The position numbers and the translations under genes are program-made. The notes beneath the pieces were generated by a model that saw nothing but the letters and a program-made list of their open reading frames with translations, was not told the DNA's origin and ran no database searches. From Holophagaceae bacterium (lineage in GTDB: Bacteria; Acidobacteriota; Holophagae; Holophagales; Holophagaceae): DNA of 60,903 nt. Shown one piece after another: positions 1 to 7,539 of this stretch (within the stretch, counting starts at the first letter, position 1; each line of letters opens with the position of its first letter). The DNA is taken from assembly GCA_009783055.1 (NCBI GenBank), contig WRHW01000009.1, forward strand, positions 1 through 60,903, written 5' to 3'.

Positions 1-2
1 AC

Positions 3-455
3 ATCTACGCCGTGCTCCATTCCCCAAATTACCGAGAGAAATACAAAGAGTTCTTAAAAATTGACTTCCCGCGAGTGCCATACCCCACGGATGCCATTGA
101 GTTTCGCCGTTTGGCACAGTTGGGAGAGGAACTGCGCTTACTACACCTCATGGAGCACCCCGCGCTCAACAAGCTAATTACGAAGTATCCAATCAGTGGT
201 AGCGACATTGTAGAAAAACTGCGCTGGGAGTCAAATAAAGATGGTTCCGTTGGCAAGGTCTGGATCAACGACACACAATACTTCGACAAAGTACCACTTG
301 TAGCATGGAACTTCTATATTGGCGGCTACCAACCTGCACAAAAATGGCTAAAAGACCGTAAGGGCAAAACACTAACCTTTGAGGACATCAACCACTACCA
401 GCAGGTAATCGTCGCACTCCTACAGACTGATGCTACTATGCAAAGGATTTGTTAG
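3..455 (+). CDS. Type ISP restriction-modification enzyme, C-terminal part (partial)
   Basis: The reading frame is open from base 3 at the window edge, so this is the 3' end of a longer gene. The visible residues include YAVLHSPNYREKY, FLKIDFPRVPYP and, near the end, HYQQVIVALL. This pattern is typical of the C-terminal target-recognition region of type ISP enzymes (LlaBIII-like), which combine nuclease, helicase, N6-adenine methyltransferase and specificity functions in one chain. None of the catalytic domains lies inside the window. The last residues (MQRIC) are encoded by a sequence resembling the dispersed AGGATTTG..GCGAA repeat module found elsewhere here. The native C-terminus may therefore have been replaced by repeat DNA. 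Confidence 0.8.
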   Translation: MYAVLHSPNYREKYKEFLKIDFPRVPYPTDAIEFRRLAQLGEELRLLHLMEHPALNKLITKYPISGSDIVEKLRWESNKDGSVGKVWINDTQYFDKVPLVAWNFYIGGYQPAQKWLKDRKGKTLTFEDINHYQQVIVALLQTDATMQRIC

Positions 456-484
456 CGAACCGTTTTTATATGGCGGATATTGGT

Positions 485-925
485 TCAATAACTTGGATCA
501 ACCCAAGGCAGTACTTGGGAGGGCACTCCGGGGGAGTTGATAGCCCAAGCCACTACTACCAGCCACCCCGCGGAACGACCAAAACTGGATAAATCCATTT
601 TGATAGCCTTGCCAGGCTTCGGTAGGTTTGGCCGGCGATATTCAAGGATTGCCTCACCATGCTGAAATACTTCCAGAGAAGTTGGGTAATGGCTACCTAG
701 TGGCAAATAATAAATATTGACAGCTTCGATTCCAGAGAGGCTATTACCTTGTGTGTCAGTAGTTGGTAATACTACTTCAAATGTTCTAATATCCAGTACA
801 CGCACCGTGCAAGATGATGGCTGTGGTCTTTGTTTTGGCATTGGGTCGCCCTTTGCTCCGCAACCAACCAGCGAGATCATGGTGACTAGAAATAGAACTG
901 GTAGAAGTAAGTAGAAAGCTCGCAT
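485..925 (-). CDS. Small secreted lipoprotein with CGAKGDP lipobox region
   Basis: The start chosen is the ATG at 925 (MRAFYLLLPVLFL), because a signal peptide begins there. The upstream in-frame ATG would place repeat-derived sequence in front of it. A hydrophobic stretch ends in LVGC, a lipobox, and the mature protein would begin CGAKGDPMP. Similar Cys-Gly-x-Lys-Gly starts occur in small LptM-like or Fn3-like lipoproteins of diderm bacteria. The remaining roughly 120 residues look like a single beta-sandwich (GIEAVNIYYLPLG, WLVVVAWAINSPG) and may be a fibronectin-III-like fold, which is inference. No operon partner is evident; the upstream side holds repeats. Confidence 0.7.
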   Translation of the reverse strand: MRAFYLLLPVLFLVTMISLVGCGAKGDPMPKQRPQPSSCTVRVLDIRTFEVVLPTTDTQGNSLSGIEAVNIYYLPLGSHYPTSLEVFQHGEAILEYRRPNLPKPGKAIKMDLSSFGRSAGWLVVVAWAINSPGVPSQVLPWVDPSY

Positions 926-934
926 TGTTTTATG

Positions 935-1083
935 ATACCAAGTTGGTTTATAGCAGTTCAATTTATTGTGGTTGAACAGCTATAGCGAATTAACCTAAAA
1001 AGCAGTAAAGAGTTATGGAGATACAAGTCCGTTGGTTTATTTGCAAGAAAGCGTTGCTTGTCACAAGTTGAACGACTATAAAG
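935..1083. repeat. Composite intergenic repeat: R1 half, R2 palindrome, R3 block
   Basis: Three modules lie end to end. An R1 half (ATACCAAGTTG) is at about 935-945. A complete R2 palindrome occupies 949-984, with arms TATAGCAGTTCAA and TTGAACAGCTATA. An R3 block occupies 987-1070 (GAATTAACC ... GCTTGTCACAAGTT). It is followed directly by an R2-like half, GTTGAACGACTATA. The R3 block recurs in the same orientation at 2603-2684. Confidence 0.75.
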
Positions 1084-1154
1084 CCGGGGGGACTTTGGAG
1101 CACACGGCAGAATGGACGGAGTAGGCGCAGTACATGGTTTTGAAAAGGGCTTTG

Positions 1155-1433
1155 TTATCTGCCAAATTCTGTGTAGCGGGTGACGTTGTGGATGTGGCCG
1201 TCATGATCCATCATTTCTCCTGCCAAAAAATTTGAAATTGAGTTTTCTCCCCCCAAGCTCTCTGCCTTCAGCAACAAAAGAAGCCCATCAAAAGGTTCGG
1301 TGACATCAATAGAAATGCCATTGTGGAGGGATATTCTTGTGTATTCTTCATGTTTTTCAGTCATTACAATGTATGCGGGGTTTACACAAATTTGACCCTT
1401 TGATACGGCTTCGGTGAGGATTATGAAGGACAT
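1155..1433 (-). CDS. Small FlbD-like protein of unknown function
   Basis: This is a 92-residue protein preceded by a strong ribosome binding site (TAGGAGGTG, six bases before the ATG at 1433). Residues 1-55 follow the pattern of the short FlbD family: hydrophobic start, VNPAYIVMTE, then ISLHNGISIDVTEPFDGLLLLL, i.e. strand, NP-x-x-I, strand with a Gly turn, V-x-E and a helix. FlbD proteins are usually flagellar-operon products, but there is no flagellar gene here, so the similarity may reflect only a shared small beta fold. It has no signal peptide or membrane segment. It is divergent from the next gene and lies between the two R3 repeat copies. Confidence 0.5.
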   Translation of the reverse strand: MSFIILTEAVSKGQICVNPAYIVMTEKHEEYTRISLHNGISIDVTEPFDGLLLLLKAESLGGENSISNFLAGEMMDHDGHIHNVTRYTEFGR

Positions 1434-1498
1434 AAAAACACCTCCTAAGGGCTATTGTATAGTAGTTGCTAGCTAAAGTCACAAGCTACTGCTAAAAA

Positions 1499-1515
1499 CA
1501 GTGATCAGTGGTCAG
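1499..1515. repeat. Short AGTGATCAGTGGTCAG repeat
   Basis: This short palindrome-like word recurs in variant form at 2548-2577 (GTGGTCAGTGG .. AGTGGCCACT), at 7438-7456 (CACTGATCACTGGCCAC) and at about 17457-17470 (TCACTGGCCACTAG). All copies are intergenic. Function is unknown. Confidence 0.5.
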
Positions 1516-1587
1516 AATTATTTGTGGGTGGAATTTGTGTATTTTTGGGTATAATGATGATGGGAGATTGCATACTGGGGGTGATGT

Positions 1588-2529
1588 ATGGGTGATCATG
1601 GAAGATTGCTTTCAAGGCTACCTGTGGTGTTGATTTTCATTATGAGTAGCGTTATTTCAATTCCATACGCTTTTGGCCAGGGTGCGCCACCACCGCAGAG
1701 GCCGCCGCAACAAAGGCCTCCTACTAGGCCACCAAGTCAGCCGCAGAGGCCGCCGACTCCACGCACAGGACCACAAAGACAACCTGCTCCCTCTCAAAGA
1801 ACTCCTATTGGAGAAGAGGGAAGATATAGCGGTCGGCCTACTAACAGTGCAAAGCAAGATGAATCTTTGGAAAGAGCAGAACGTACCGAGCGTCGAGGAG
1901 GTGGGGGGTATGAACGACCTGATAGGGATATGGAACGGAGGGAGCGTCCTCCTGCGCGGCCAGAACGACCTAGCGCACTACCACGGCTTGCGGTATATCC
2001 AAGATTTGTAAATATCTATTGGAATATGAGGTTTCGTAGTATTTTAAACGACATCAGATTTGTTAGCAGGAGGGGATATATCCCAGTCACGGCTATCCCT
2101 GCAGATGTATACGAATTGACGGACTACTCCGAGACTCCGGCAGGCTGGAGAGGCTATGGCATGGTGGTTCCTCCAGGCGAAACTGTCACCATAAACCTAG
2201 AACATCCCAACAGGGGCTGGTTTAGGCTAATAATATGTGATGCTTGGGGGCAGGCGGTTCCGGGGGGGTTGAGTTCTAGACTTCCGCAGATGGAACCAAG
2301 GCTTACATATACCAATGTTGGCAATGCCGAAAAAGCTATCTATCTGCTGGTGGATGATCCGGGGTGGATGTCGTCTGGTGGTAGTCCATATCTCCTCCAA
2401 TTTGCCAGAAGCTGGAATCCTTCCATAGTGTCAGTGAATCAAGAGCTGATTGTCGCAGGGATATGGGGGCTAGAATCAAACATTAATGCAAGGTTTAGAA
2501 GACCAATGCTAGTGATGCCTGGATTTTAG
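1588..2529 (+). CDS. Secreted Pro/Arg-rich protein with unknown C-terminal domain
   Basis: This is a 313-residue protein. Residues 1-30 look like a signal peptide (LPVVLIFIMSSVISIPYAFG). Residues 31-130 are a low-complexity linker rich in Pro, Arg, Gln and Glu (repeated PPQRPP, RPER, ERRERPPARPERP). Residues 135-313 form a compact domain rich in Tyr, Trp and Gly (NIYWNMRFRSILNDIRFVS, GYGMVVPPGETVTINLEHPN, YLLVDDPGWMSSGGSPYLLQFARSW). I do not recognise this domain. A role in cell-wall binding or a periplasmic complex would suit the basic Pro-rich linker but is inference. It stands alone, divergent from the FlbD-like gene, and the pair is bracketed by direct R3 repeats. Confidence 0.75.
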   Translation: MGDHGRLLSRLPVVLIFIMSSVISIPYAFGQGAPPPQRPPQQRPPTRPPSQPQRPPTPRTGPQRQPAPSQRTPIGEEGRYSGRPTNSAKQDESLERAERTERRGGGGYERPDRDMERRERPPARPERPSALPRLAVYPRFVNIYWNMRFRSILNDIRFVSRRGYIPVTAIPADVYELTDYSETPAGWRGYGMVVPPGETVTINLEHPNRGWFRLIICDAWGQAVPGGLSSRLPQMEPRLTYTNVGNAEKAIYLLVDDPGWMSSGGSPYLLQFARSWNPSIVSVNQELIVAGIWGLESNINARFRRPMLVMPGF

Positions 2530-2839
2530 TTTTTTGTGACCTTCATTAGTGGTCAGTGGGAGGAAACAGTGGCCACTAAGCTGAAAACTAAAGAGATATA
2601 GGGAATTAACCAAAAAAGCAGTACGGAGTTATGGAGATTCGACTGCGTTGGCTTACTTACTCCAAGCGTTGCTTGTCACAAGTTATACCAAGTTGCACCC
2701 ATACGGGAGCAACTTGGTATAACGTTCATTGAAGACATCAGGGGCTGGATTCGGCACTGCGGCTATGAACTACCATAAATTGAACCGCTATATATCATTT
2801 TTGAAAGGGCTACTACAAACTAAAAAAAAATTTGCTAGA
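2530..2839. repeat. Repeat-filled intergenic region (R3, R1, R2 half)
   Basis: No gene is visible. A GTGGTCAGTGG / AGTGGCCACT repeat lies at 2548-2577. An R3 block copy lies at 2603-2684 in the same orientation as 987-1070. It runs straight into a near-perfect R1 palindrome at 2683-2722, with arms TTATACCAAGTTGC and GCAACTTGGTATAA around CCCATACGGG. An R2 half (TTGAACCGCTATA) lies at about 2780-2792. The region separates the Pro-rich gene from the end of kdsC. Confidence 0.75.
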
Positions 2840-3361
2840 TTAACCCAAATAAGATTTTACCAGCCGCTCCCAAAGCCCTTTCGTTTTGATGATGAATTCG
2901 GCGACTGAACGGATTACACCCCTGCCGCCATTTACTGGAACAATCCAGTGAGCAATGGCCTTAACTTCGGGGACAGCATCCTGTGGGCATATAGCAAACC
3001 CGGCCTGTCTCAACATTCCAATATCGATCATGTCATCACCGACATAGGCTATCTCTTCGAGGGAAACACCATATTTAATGCATATTTTTTCAATTAGGTC
3101 TACCTTTGTGGCTACTCCTGTAAAACAATCTTCGACTCCCAAGTCACGCGCTCGCTTGGTAGTAGATTCGCTCAACTGTCCAGAAATAAAAACAACGGGA
3201 ATGCCAGATTTTTGAAGTGCCTTGATGCCTACGCCATCCCGAACATAGAATTGCTTCCAATGTCCTCCCTCCGGCCCATAGTTTAGTAGCCCGTCAGTAA
3301 GCACACCATCTACGTCAGTACATACCAGCTTAATCTTTTTGGCGCGATGTTCTATATCCAC
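2840..3361 (-). CDS. kdsC: KDO-8-phosphate phosphatase, KdsC-type HAD hydrolase
   Basis: The 173-residue protein matches the cap-less C0-type HAD family. The nucleophile motif DVDGVLTDG is at residues 16-24 (Asp16 and Asp18), a Ser lies in VVFISGQ, a Lys in VATKVDLI, and the metal motif is YVGDDMIDIGML. The tail GGRGVIRSVAEFII is typical of KdsC rather than CMP-sugar phosphatases. The enzyme releases phosphate from 3-deoxy-D-manno-octulosonate 8-phosphate in the cytoplasm, supplying KDO for LPS core. It lies 83 bases after fabD on the same strand and is probably the last gene of that group. Other KDO genes are not in the window. Confidence 0.92.
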   Translation of the reverse strand: MDIEHRAKKIKLVCTDVDGVLTDGLLNYGPEGGHWKQFYVRDGVGIKALQKSGIPVVFISGQLSESTTKRARDLGVEDCFTGVATKVDLIEKICIKYGVSLEEIAYVGDDMIDIGMLRQAGFAICPQDAVPEVKAIAHWIVPVNGGRGVIRSVAEFIIKTKGLWERLVKSYLG

Positions 3362-3390
3362 TTTTTACTCCGAAGTTTATGGCCACCGAT

Positions 3391-3412
3391 CCCTATTCCC
3401 TATTCCCTATTA
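3391..3412. repeat. Short tandem repeat, (TATTCCC)3
   Basis: Three consecutive 7-base units read CCCTATTCCCTATTCCCTAT in the gap between fabD and kdsC. The array is upstream of kdsC, so copy-number change could alter kdsC translation, but it does not overlap a recognisable promoter or ribosome binding site. Confidence 0.6.
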
Positions 3413-3444
3413 CTAGAATTCCTTCGGCTTCTAACTAGCACAAG

Positions 3445-4383
3445 TCAAAAGGCAATACTAACATCTTCTGGATTGCCTATTGCGACCACCTTAACTACCA
3501 CACCCGCTTCCCTTTCCATTCTTGATACGATACCACTCAATACCTTACCAGGGCCGAGTTCGAAAAACGTGGTCACATTCTGGCTTAGTAGAAACTTTAT
3601 AGTGTCTTCCCATCGCACTGCTCCGGGGATTTGTCTAATTAGTCCTGCACGAATCGCTTCTGGGTCTGATACAGGCATAGCATCCACATTATTGACTAGA
3701 GGGCAGATGGGAGCCTTAATCGCCAAAGCATTTAATACTGGTTTCATAGCAAGTTGGGCTGGTTCCATCAAGGGACTATGAAATGGTGCGCTCACCGGTA
3801 GCTTTAGCATCTTGCGCCCACCTTTGGCCTTTAGTATTTCTATAGCAGTATCTACTGCCTCAGCATGGCCTGCTATGACTACCTGCCCAGCACCGTTATA
3901 GTTTGCTGGAACAACTATTTTTCCAGAAGCGGCCTGCGCTTCGCTACAGCCGTCTTCTACGTCAGCGACTGCCATGCCGATAACTGCGGCCATTGCACCT
4001 ACACCAACGGGTACGGCAACCTGCATAGACCTTCCACGCTCTCTTACCGTGCGAACAGCGTCTGGATGGGATATCGAACCAACAGCAACTAGGGCACTAT
4101 ATTCGCCTAGGCTATGACCTGCTACAAAATCAGGTTTGGGCAATTTTTCTTTGCACGCCTCGACAACCATGACGCTATGGGTGAGAATTGCAGGTTGGGT
4201 ATGCTCAGTAAGTTTTAGGGTTTCTTCCGGCCCATTTGCCATGATATTTGACAAACCAAACCCAAGTGCATCGTCTGTGGCCTTCAGCACATGGGCCGCC
4301 TCTGGATTGGCCTTTGCAAAGGCCATCCCCATCCCAACTGCCTGTGACCCCTGTCCAGGAAAAAGCCATGCAACTTTAGTCAT
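3445..4383 (-). CDS. fabD: Malonyl-CoA:ACP transacylase
   Basis: The start is set at the ATG at 4383 (MTKVAWLFPGQGSQ). It is the usual FabD N-terminus and is preceded by GGTGAGG; the upstream in-frame ATGs add unrelated residues. The 312-residue protein has GQGSQ at residues 10-14, the nucleophile motif GHSLGEYS with Ser91, and the His motif in VSAPFHSPLM near residue 200. Family length is about 310. It transfers malonyl groups from CoA to acyl carrier protein for fatty-acid synthesis. It is unusual in not sitting with other fab genes; its neighbours are rpsR and kdsC. Confidence 0.95.
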   Translation of the reverse strand: MTKVAWLFPGQGSQAVGMGMAFAKANPEAAHVLKATDDALGFGLSNIMANGPEETLKLTEHTQPAILTHSVMVVEACKEKLPKPDFVAGHSLGEYSALVAVGSISHPDAVRTVRERGRSMQVAVPVGVGAMAAVIGMAVADVEDGCSEAQAASGKIVVPANYNGAGQVVIAGHAEAVDTAIEILKAKGGRKMLKLPVSAPFHSPLMEPAQLAMKPVLNALAIKAPICPLVNNVDAMPVSDPEAIRAGLIRQIPGAVRWEDTIKFLLSQNVTTFFELGPGKVLSGIVSRMEREAGVVVKVVAIGNPEDVSIAF

Positions 4384-4473
4384 ATAAAACCTCACCATCG
4401 GCCACAAACTTAAAGAATACTCCAAGTATCAGTAGCCCATTTGTAACTGTTAGCTCAATTGAAATTGGCTTGC

Positions 4474-4740
4474 CTAGTCAGTAGTAAATGGTAACAAGGC
4501 AATATTTCTGGCTCTCTTAATGGCTTCGACCAACATGCGCTGGTGCGGGGCGCAAACGCCACTGGTGCGCCTGGGCAGAACCTTGCTACGCTCAGGTGTA
4601 AACGCAGACAGCGTTTTAACGTCCTTGTAATCAATCATAGTGGCTTTTTCGACGCAGAATTTACAAAACTTATTCCGTCGACCACCAAAAGTTTTTTTCT
4701 TTCCCTTACCCTTGCCTTTTGCTCCGCCTTTTCTAATCAT
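4474..4740 (-). CDS. rpsR: Ribosomal protein bS18
   Basis: The 88-residue protein has a Lys/Gly-rich N-terminus followed by KFCKFC, then the conserved core [24 protein letters not shown] and [20 protein letters not shown]. It binds the platform of the 30S subunit next to bS6. Its ATG overlaps the rpsF stop codon by four bases (ATGA), so the two are translationally coupled. rplI (bL9), which commonly follows rpsR, is not here; fabD follows instead. Confidence 0.96.
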   Translation of the reverse strand: MIRKGGAKGKGKGKKKTFGGRRNKFCKFCVEKATMIDYKDVKTLSAFTPERSKVLPRRTSGVCAPHQRMLVEAIKRARNIALLPFTTD

Positions 4741-5126
4741 CCCATCACCTCTTCAAGAGTGCGTTCTTTGATACCGGCAGCGGCCTTGCGCTTACCTTCG
4801 CGCTCATAGCGAATCTTCTGCCTCTCAGAGGCTTTTTGAATTTCATCTACTCGGACAGAGAGATACTTGATAACATTTTCGTGGTTACGAAACCGCCTCT
4901 CTAATTCGGCGATGAGTTTCGGGCCAGCCTTGAGTTCAAATAAGGTATAGAAACCCTCACTGAATTTCTGGACATCATAGGCCAATTTCCTGCGGCCCCA
5001 GCGGTCGGTCTTAAGCAGTTCGCCACCCTGCTCAGCGATAATCCCCTCGAAGTACTTGACAAGTTCTTCCACCTGTTCTTCAGCCAACAGTGGGGAGGCA
5101 ATGAAGATGCTCTCATAATGGCGCAT
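4737..5126 (-). CDS. rpsF: Ribosomal protein bS6
   Basis: The 129-residue protein begins [19 protein letters not shown] and contains the conserved [26 protein letters not shown], followed by [17 protein letters not shown]. The charged C-terminal tail ([18 protein letters not shown]) is usual for bS6. The ribosome binding site is strong (AAGGAGG, seven bases before the ATG). It forms a heterodimer with bS18 on the 30S platform. About 100 bases separate it from the end of pth, with a small CCCCC..GGGGG hairpin at 5181-5195 in the gap. That hairpin could be part of an S6:S18-type leader, but the evidence is weak. Confidence 0.96.
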   Translation of the reverse strand: MRHYESIFIASPLLAEEQVEELVKYFEGIIAEQGGELLKTDRWGRRKLAYDVQKFSEGFYTLFELKAGPKLIAELERRFRNHENVIKYLSVRVDEIQKASERQKIRYEREGKRKAAAGIKERTLEEVMG

Positions 5127-5226
5127 CGGATATCCTCCTTACGGATATAAAGCCCCGACACCACATCGGAGCAAGGAGAACCCCCAAAATGGGGGCGTGA
5201 ACGAGCAGTATCCCACAAAAAACCAA

Positions 5227-5862
5227 TTAATCCAAGTGTTTTTTTTGCCAGAAGGCATTGCTATTTACCCTACTCTGCAAAACATTGAAAGTAGCACCAC
5301 CTGCAAGGATAGACATAAACTCGGCGAAGGGTATATCCATCTGTTCAATTATGCACCACTCGTCGTCACTCCACTCACCCAGCACCCAATCCTGCAATGG
5401 ACGCTTAAACTGGCCAATGCCTAGCCGTAGCCTAGTTATACTATTAGTGCCGATTTTACCCATGACGCTCTGAATGCCGTTATGTCCGCCCGAACTTCCG
5501 CTATTAGCCAGCCGGCCAGTTCCCAGCGGTAAGTCTTTGTCGTCATAAAGAACTATCATTTGTCCAATCGGGCAATCCGCATCGATTGCCTCGGCAACTA
5601 CCTTGCCACTTAAATTCATATATGTCGATGGAACTAGGGCAAGGAATGCCTCAGTCATCGAATAAAGTGTTCCGTAATAGAATTTATGTGCGATTGTAGG
5701 AGTGATGGAATGGTTGTCCATCCATCTCTGCAACAGTAGCCTCCCAAGGTTATGTCGTGTGTGGGCATATTCATCGCCTGGATTGCCCAGAGGCACAACA
5801 ATCCACTGGCATTGGCCAATAGCCAAGGGAGTTTTTTTCTTTTTCCAAAATTGAAACCACAT
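5227..5862 (-). CDS. pth: Peptidyl-tRNA hydrolase
   Basis: This is a bacterial Pth1-type enzyme of 211 residues. An N-terminal extension (MWFQFWKKKKTPLAIGQ) precedes the conserved WIVVPLGNPGDEYAHTRHNLG, with the catalytic His in TRHN. The motifs VLYDDKDLPLGTGRL and SGGHNGIQSVMGKIGTNSITRLRLGIG follow. It cleaves peptidyl-tRNAs released by stalled ribosomes. The order rplY-pth-rpsF-rpsR is found in other diderm bacteria. Here a DUF4160/DUF2442 pair has been placed between rplY and pth. Confidence 0.95.
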   Translation of the reverse strand: MWFQFWKKKKTPLAIGQCQWIVVPLGNPGDEYAHTRHNLGRLLLQRWMDNHSITPTIAHKFYYGTLYSMTEAFLALVPSTYMNLSGKVVAEAIDADCPIGQMIVLYDDKDLPLGTGRLANSGSSGGHNGIQSVMGKIGTNSITRLRLGIGQFKRPLQDWVLGEWSDDEWCIIEQMDIPFAEFMSILAGGATFNVLQSRVNSNAFWQKKHLD

Positions 5863-5959
5863 GACGGAATTTCAAAGCCTTCAGACTATTTAGCAAATTG
5901 GATTTCAGAGCACAATAATTGCGAGTAATGGCACCCTGCCGGAAAGAGCATGCAGGTGT

Positions 5960-6217
5960 TTAGTTACTGGAGTCTATTGTAGTCCCGCCGTGCCACAGCT
6001 CATTACATGATAGGTCGATATAATCGTTCCATTCTATGCCTAGCCCCCTAGTAGTCACCCTAGCATAGCTGAAGAGGTTGTAGTTATTGAGGTCTTGAAA
6101 CTCCTCACGCTCCTCCATCAGGGGCTTCATGTCATAACGCTTGATAATCCCATTTTCAAAAATGACCTTTAGAATCAAATCCGGCAATAGCACAATTTCT
6201 TTTACCCTGTAAAACAT
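5960..6217 (-). CDS. DUF2442 family protein
   Basis: The 85-residue protein matches the DUF2442 pattern: YRVKEIVLLPDLILKVIFENGIIKRYDMKPLM, then FSYARVTTRGLGIEWNDYIDLSCNELW. DUF2442 proteins are small, of unknown function, and usually encoded directly after a DUF4160 gene in modules suspected to be toxin-antitoxin-like. A ribosome binding site (GTGGGGGAT) precedes the ATG at 6217. The DUF4160 partner upstream survives only as a C-terminal remnant, so this looks like an orphaned half of a module inserted in the rplY-pth operon. Confidence 0.85.
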   Translation of the reverse strand: MFYRVKEIVLLPDLILKVIFENGIIKRYDMKPLMEEREEFQDLNNYNLFSYARVTTRGLGIEWNDYIDLSCNELWHGGTTIDSSN

Positions 6218-6229
6218 AGAAATCCCCCA

Positions 6230-6373
6230 CTACTCCAGTGGCGGTAGCTTTTTGAGATTTTGGCAATCCCACATAGTTATCAGTTCTTCCCTGTGCTGGT
6301 CTAGCCATTCCAATACAAGGGCAAGTGCCTTAGATGATAATCTGCGCCCGAAGCGTAACCGAATCCAGCGAAA
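6230..6373 (-). pseudogene. DUF4160 remnant (C-terminal 47 codons only)
   Basis: On the minus strand, upstream of the DUF2442 gene, the frame ending at 6230 reads RWIRLRFGRRLSSKALALV, then LEWLDQHREELITMWD and LKKLPPLE-stop. That is the characteristic C-terminus of DUF4160 proteins. It ends 12 bases before the DUF2442 start, the usual spacing for this pair. Upstream an in-frame TAG lies at 6374-6376 and no ATG, GTG or TTG gives a full-length protein, so the N-terminal half, with its usual HxH region, is missing. I infer a 5' deletion. Confidence 0.75.
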
Positions 6374-6484
6374 CTATTTGATATGTCAACACTTGCACAA
6401 TCTAAGCTGGAGAAGGCAGAAGGGAGGGAGCAGGTGTATTACAGGGTTTTGCAACTACCTAGCAACTACCTAGTTATAATGCAA

Positions 6485-7114
6485 CTACTCTTTTGCTGGA
6501 GTACCAGTAGCAACTGTTTCTCCTTCAGGAGTGGCAACTTCGGCAACAATTTCTTCAGCCTTTTGTCCATGGACAATACAAATGACGTTGTTTGGAGCAT
6601 CAAGGAGGTGAACATTTGCTGGTAGCTTTACTTCTTCTACTCGAATGTTGTCAGAAATCTTGAGGTGGGTGACATCAACATCGATATGAGCCGGAATGTC
6701 TTTTGGCAAGCATTCCACTTCCATTTCGCGGTTTACAAACTCTAGCCTTCCGCCCTCTTTTGCACCCGCAGGGGTTCCGATAAGGTGAATCGGAACGCGA
6801 ATTTTGACTTTGCGGTTAGGATCAACACGCATAAAATCAACGTGTGCAAGGCGGCCAGTGACAGGGTTGCGTTGCAAATCCTTGATAATCACATGGCGTT
6901 TAATATCAGTGCCTTCTCTCTGTAGGTATATAAGGCTGTTTACGCCAGTTTCGGAAGAAAGAACACGGGCAACTATCTTGGGATTGATCTTTAGAGAAAC
7001 GGTTTCTTCACCAAGCCCGTATACTGTCGCCGGAATTAACCCTTCCCTACGGATTTTGTTGCATGCAGACTTACCTGTTTCGGTACGCAGAGCAACAGCA
7101 ATTGCTGAATCCAT
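6485..7114 (-). CDS. rplY: Ribosomal protein bL25 (long CTC form)
   Basis: The 209-residue protein has the N-terminal 5S rRNA-binding L25 domain (ALRTETGKSACNKIRREGLIPATVYG; LQRNPVTGRLAHVDFMRVD). The C-terminal TL5/CTC domain follows (VRVPIHLIGTPAGAKEGGRLEFVNREMEVECLP, IPAHIDVDVTHLKISDNI). A short acidic Ala/Thr tail ends it. It binds 5S rRNA in the 50S central protuberance. The start is preceded by GTAGGAGGAAAG. A candidate promoter lies about 90 bases upstream. Confidence 0.95.
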   Translation of the reverse strand: MDSAIAVALRTETGKSACNKIRREGLIPATVYGLGEETVSLKINPKIVARVLSSETGVNSLIYLQREGTDIKRHVIIKDLQRNPVTGRLAHVDFMRVDPNRKVKIRVPIHLIGTPAGAKEGGRLEFVNREMEVECLPKDIPAHIDVDVTHLKISDNIRVEEVKLPANVHLLDAPNNVICIVHGQKAEEIVAEVATPEGETVATGTPAKE

Positions 7115-7539
7115 TTTACTTTCCTCCTACCAAGCCAATAGGCTCTCTCGTTGGTTAAGGGTCGGTCGACCCGAAAGCCCGCCCCGATTTCAGGCGGACG
7201 TTTATCTTACTATGATTTACGGGAAATAGCAAATGATAATTTGGGATTGGGGAATATAGCGGTTCAACTTATTGTAGTTGAACTGCTATATGCCAGGATT
7301 TGCTTGCGAATCCTGGCCGTTTGTTGTTCATAGGCGGGCTTGGCTCGCCGTTAAGTGAACAACAAAAACGTAAATAGCTATAGGTTTGCAAGAACGATTA
7401 CAAAAATAAATAAAGAGTGGCACCGCCGCATAAACCACACTGATCACTGGCCACTTATATCCTGGGGTGTGTACGGCAAACACAAAAAGCCTTGGCAACT
7501 ATGAACTACCAAAAGTAACATTGCTATAATACAAAAATT
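7115..7539. other. Intergenic region with R2 palindrome and strong hairpins
   Basis: No gene is visible. The part next to rplY holds its leader and promoter. An R2 palindrome is at 7255-7290. It is followed by a nine-base-pair hairpin at 7292-7317 (GCCAGGATT/AATCCTGGC), a form of the AGGATTTG module. Next is a two-tier stem at 7321-7365: outer arms TTGTTGTTCA/TGAACAACAA and inner GGCGGGC/GCTCGCC. A CACTGATCACTGGCCAC repeat is at about 7438-7456. The tall stem could serve as a terminator after ansA but lacks a clear T-run. Confidence 0.65.
7204..7232 (-). promoter_or_regulatory. Candidate sigma-70 promoter for rplY
   Basis: Read on the minus strand there is TTGCTA (7232-7227), a 17-base spacer and TAAGAT (7209-7204). 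This gives a leader of about 85 bases to the rplY start. The leader contains a GGGTCG..CGACCC hairpin at about 7168-7182. The call rests on motif match and spacing only. Confidence 0.45.

Noticed and set aside
1673-2011. Overlapping frame inside the Pro/Arg-rich gene
   Set aside because: It is a by-product of the CC/GG-rich repetitive codons of the real gene; the signal peptide and ribosome binding site belong to the frame starting at 1588.
4474-5126. Missing rplI after rpsF-rpsR as a sign of gene loss
   Set aside because: rplI is often placed elsewhere; absence from a 61-kb window says nothing about the genome.
7292-7365. Rho-independent terminator for ansA
   Set aside because: The stems are strong but no T-run follows on either strand, and the left stem is a form of a dispersed repeat; I list it only as part of the intergenic region.
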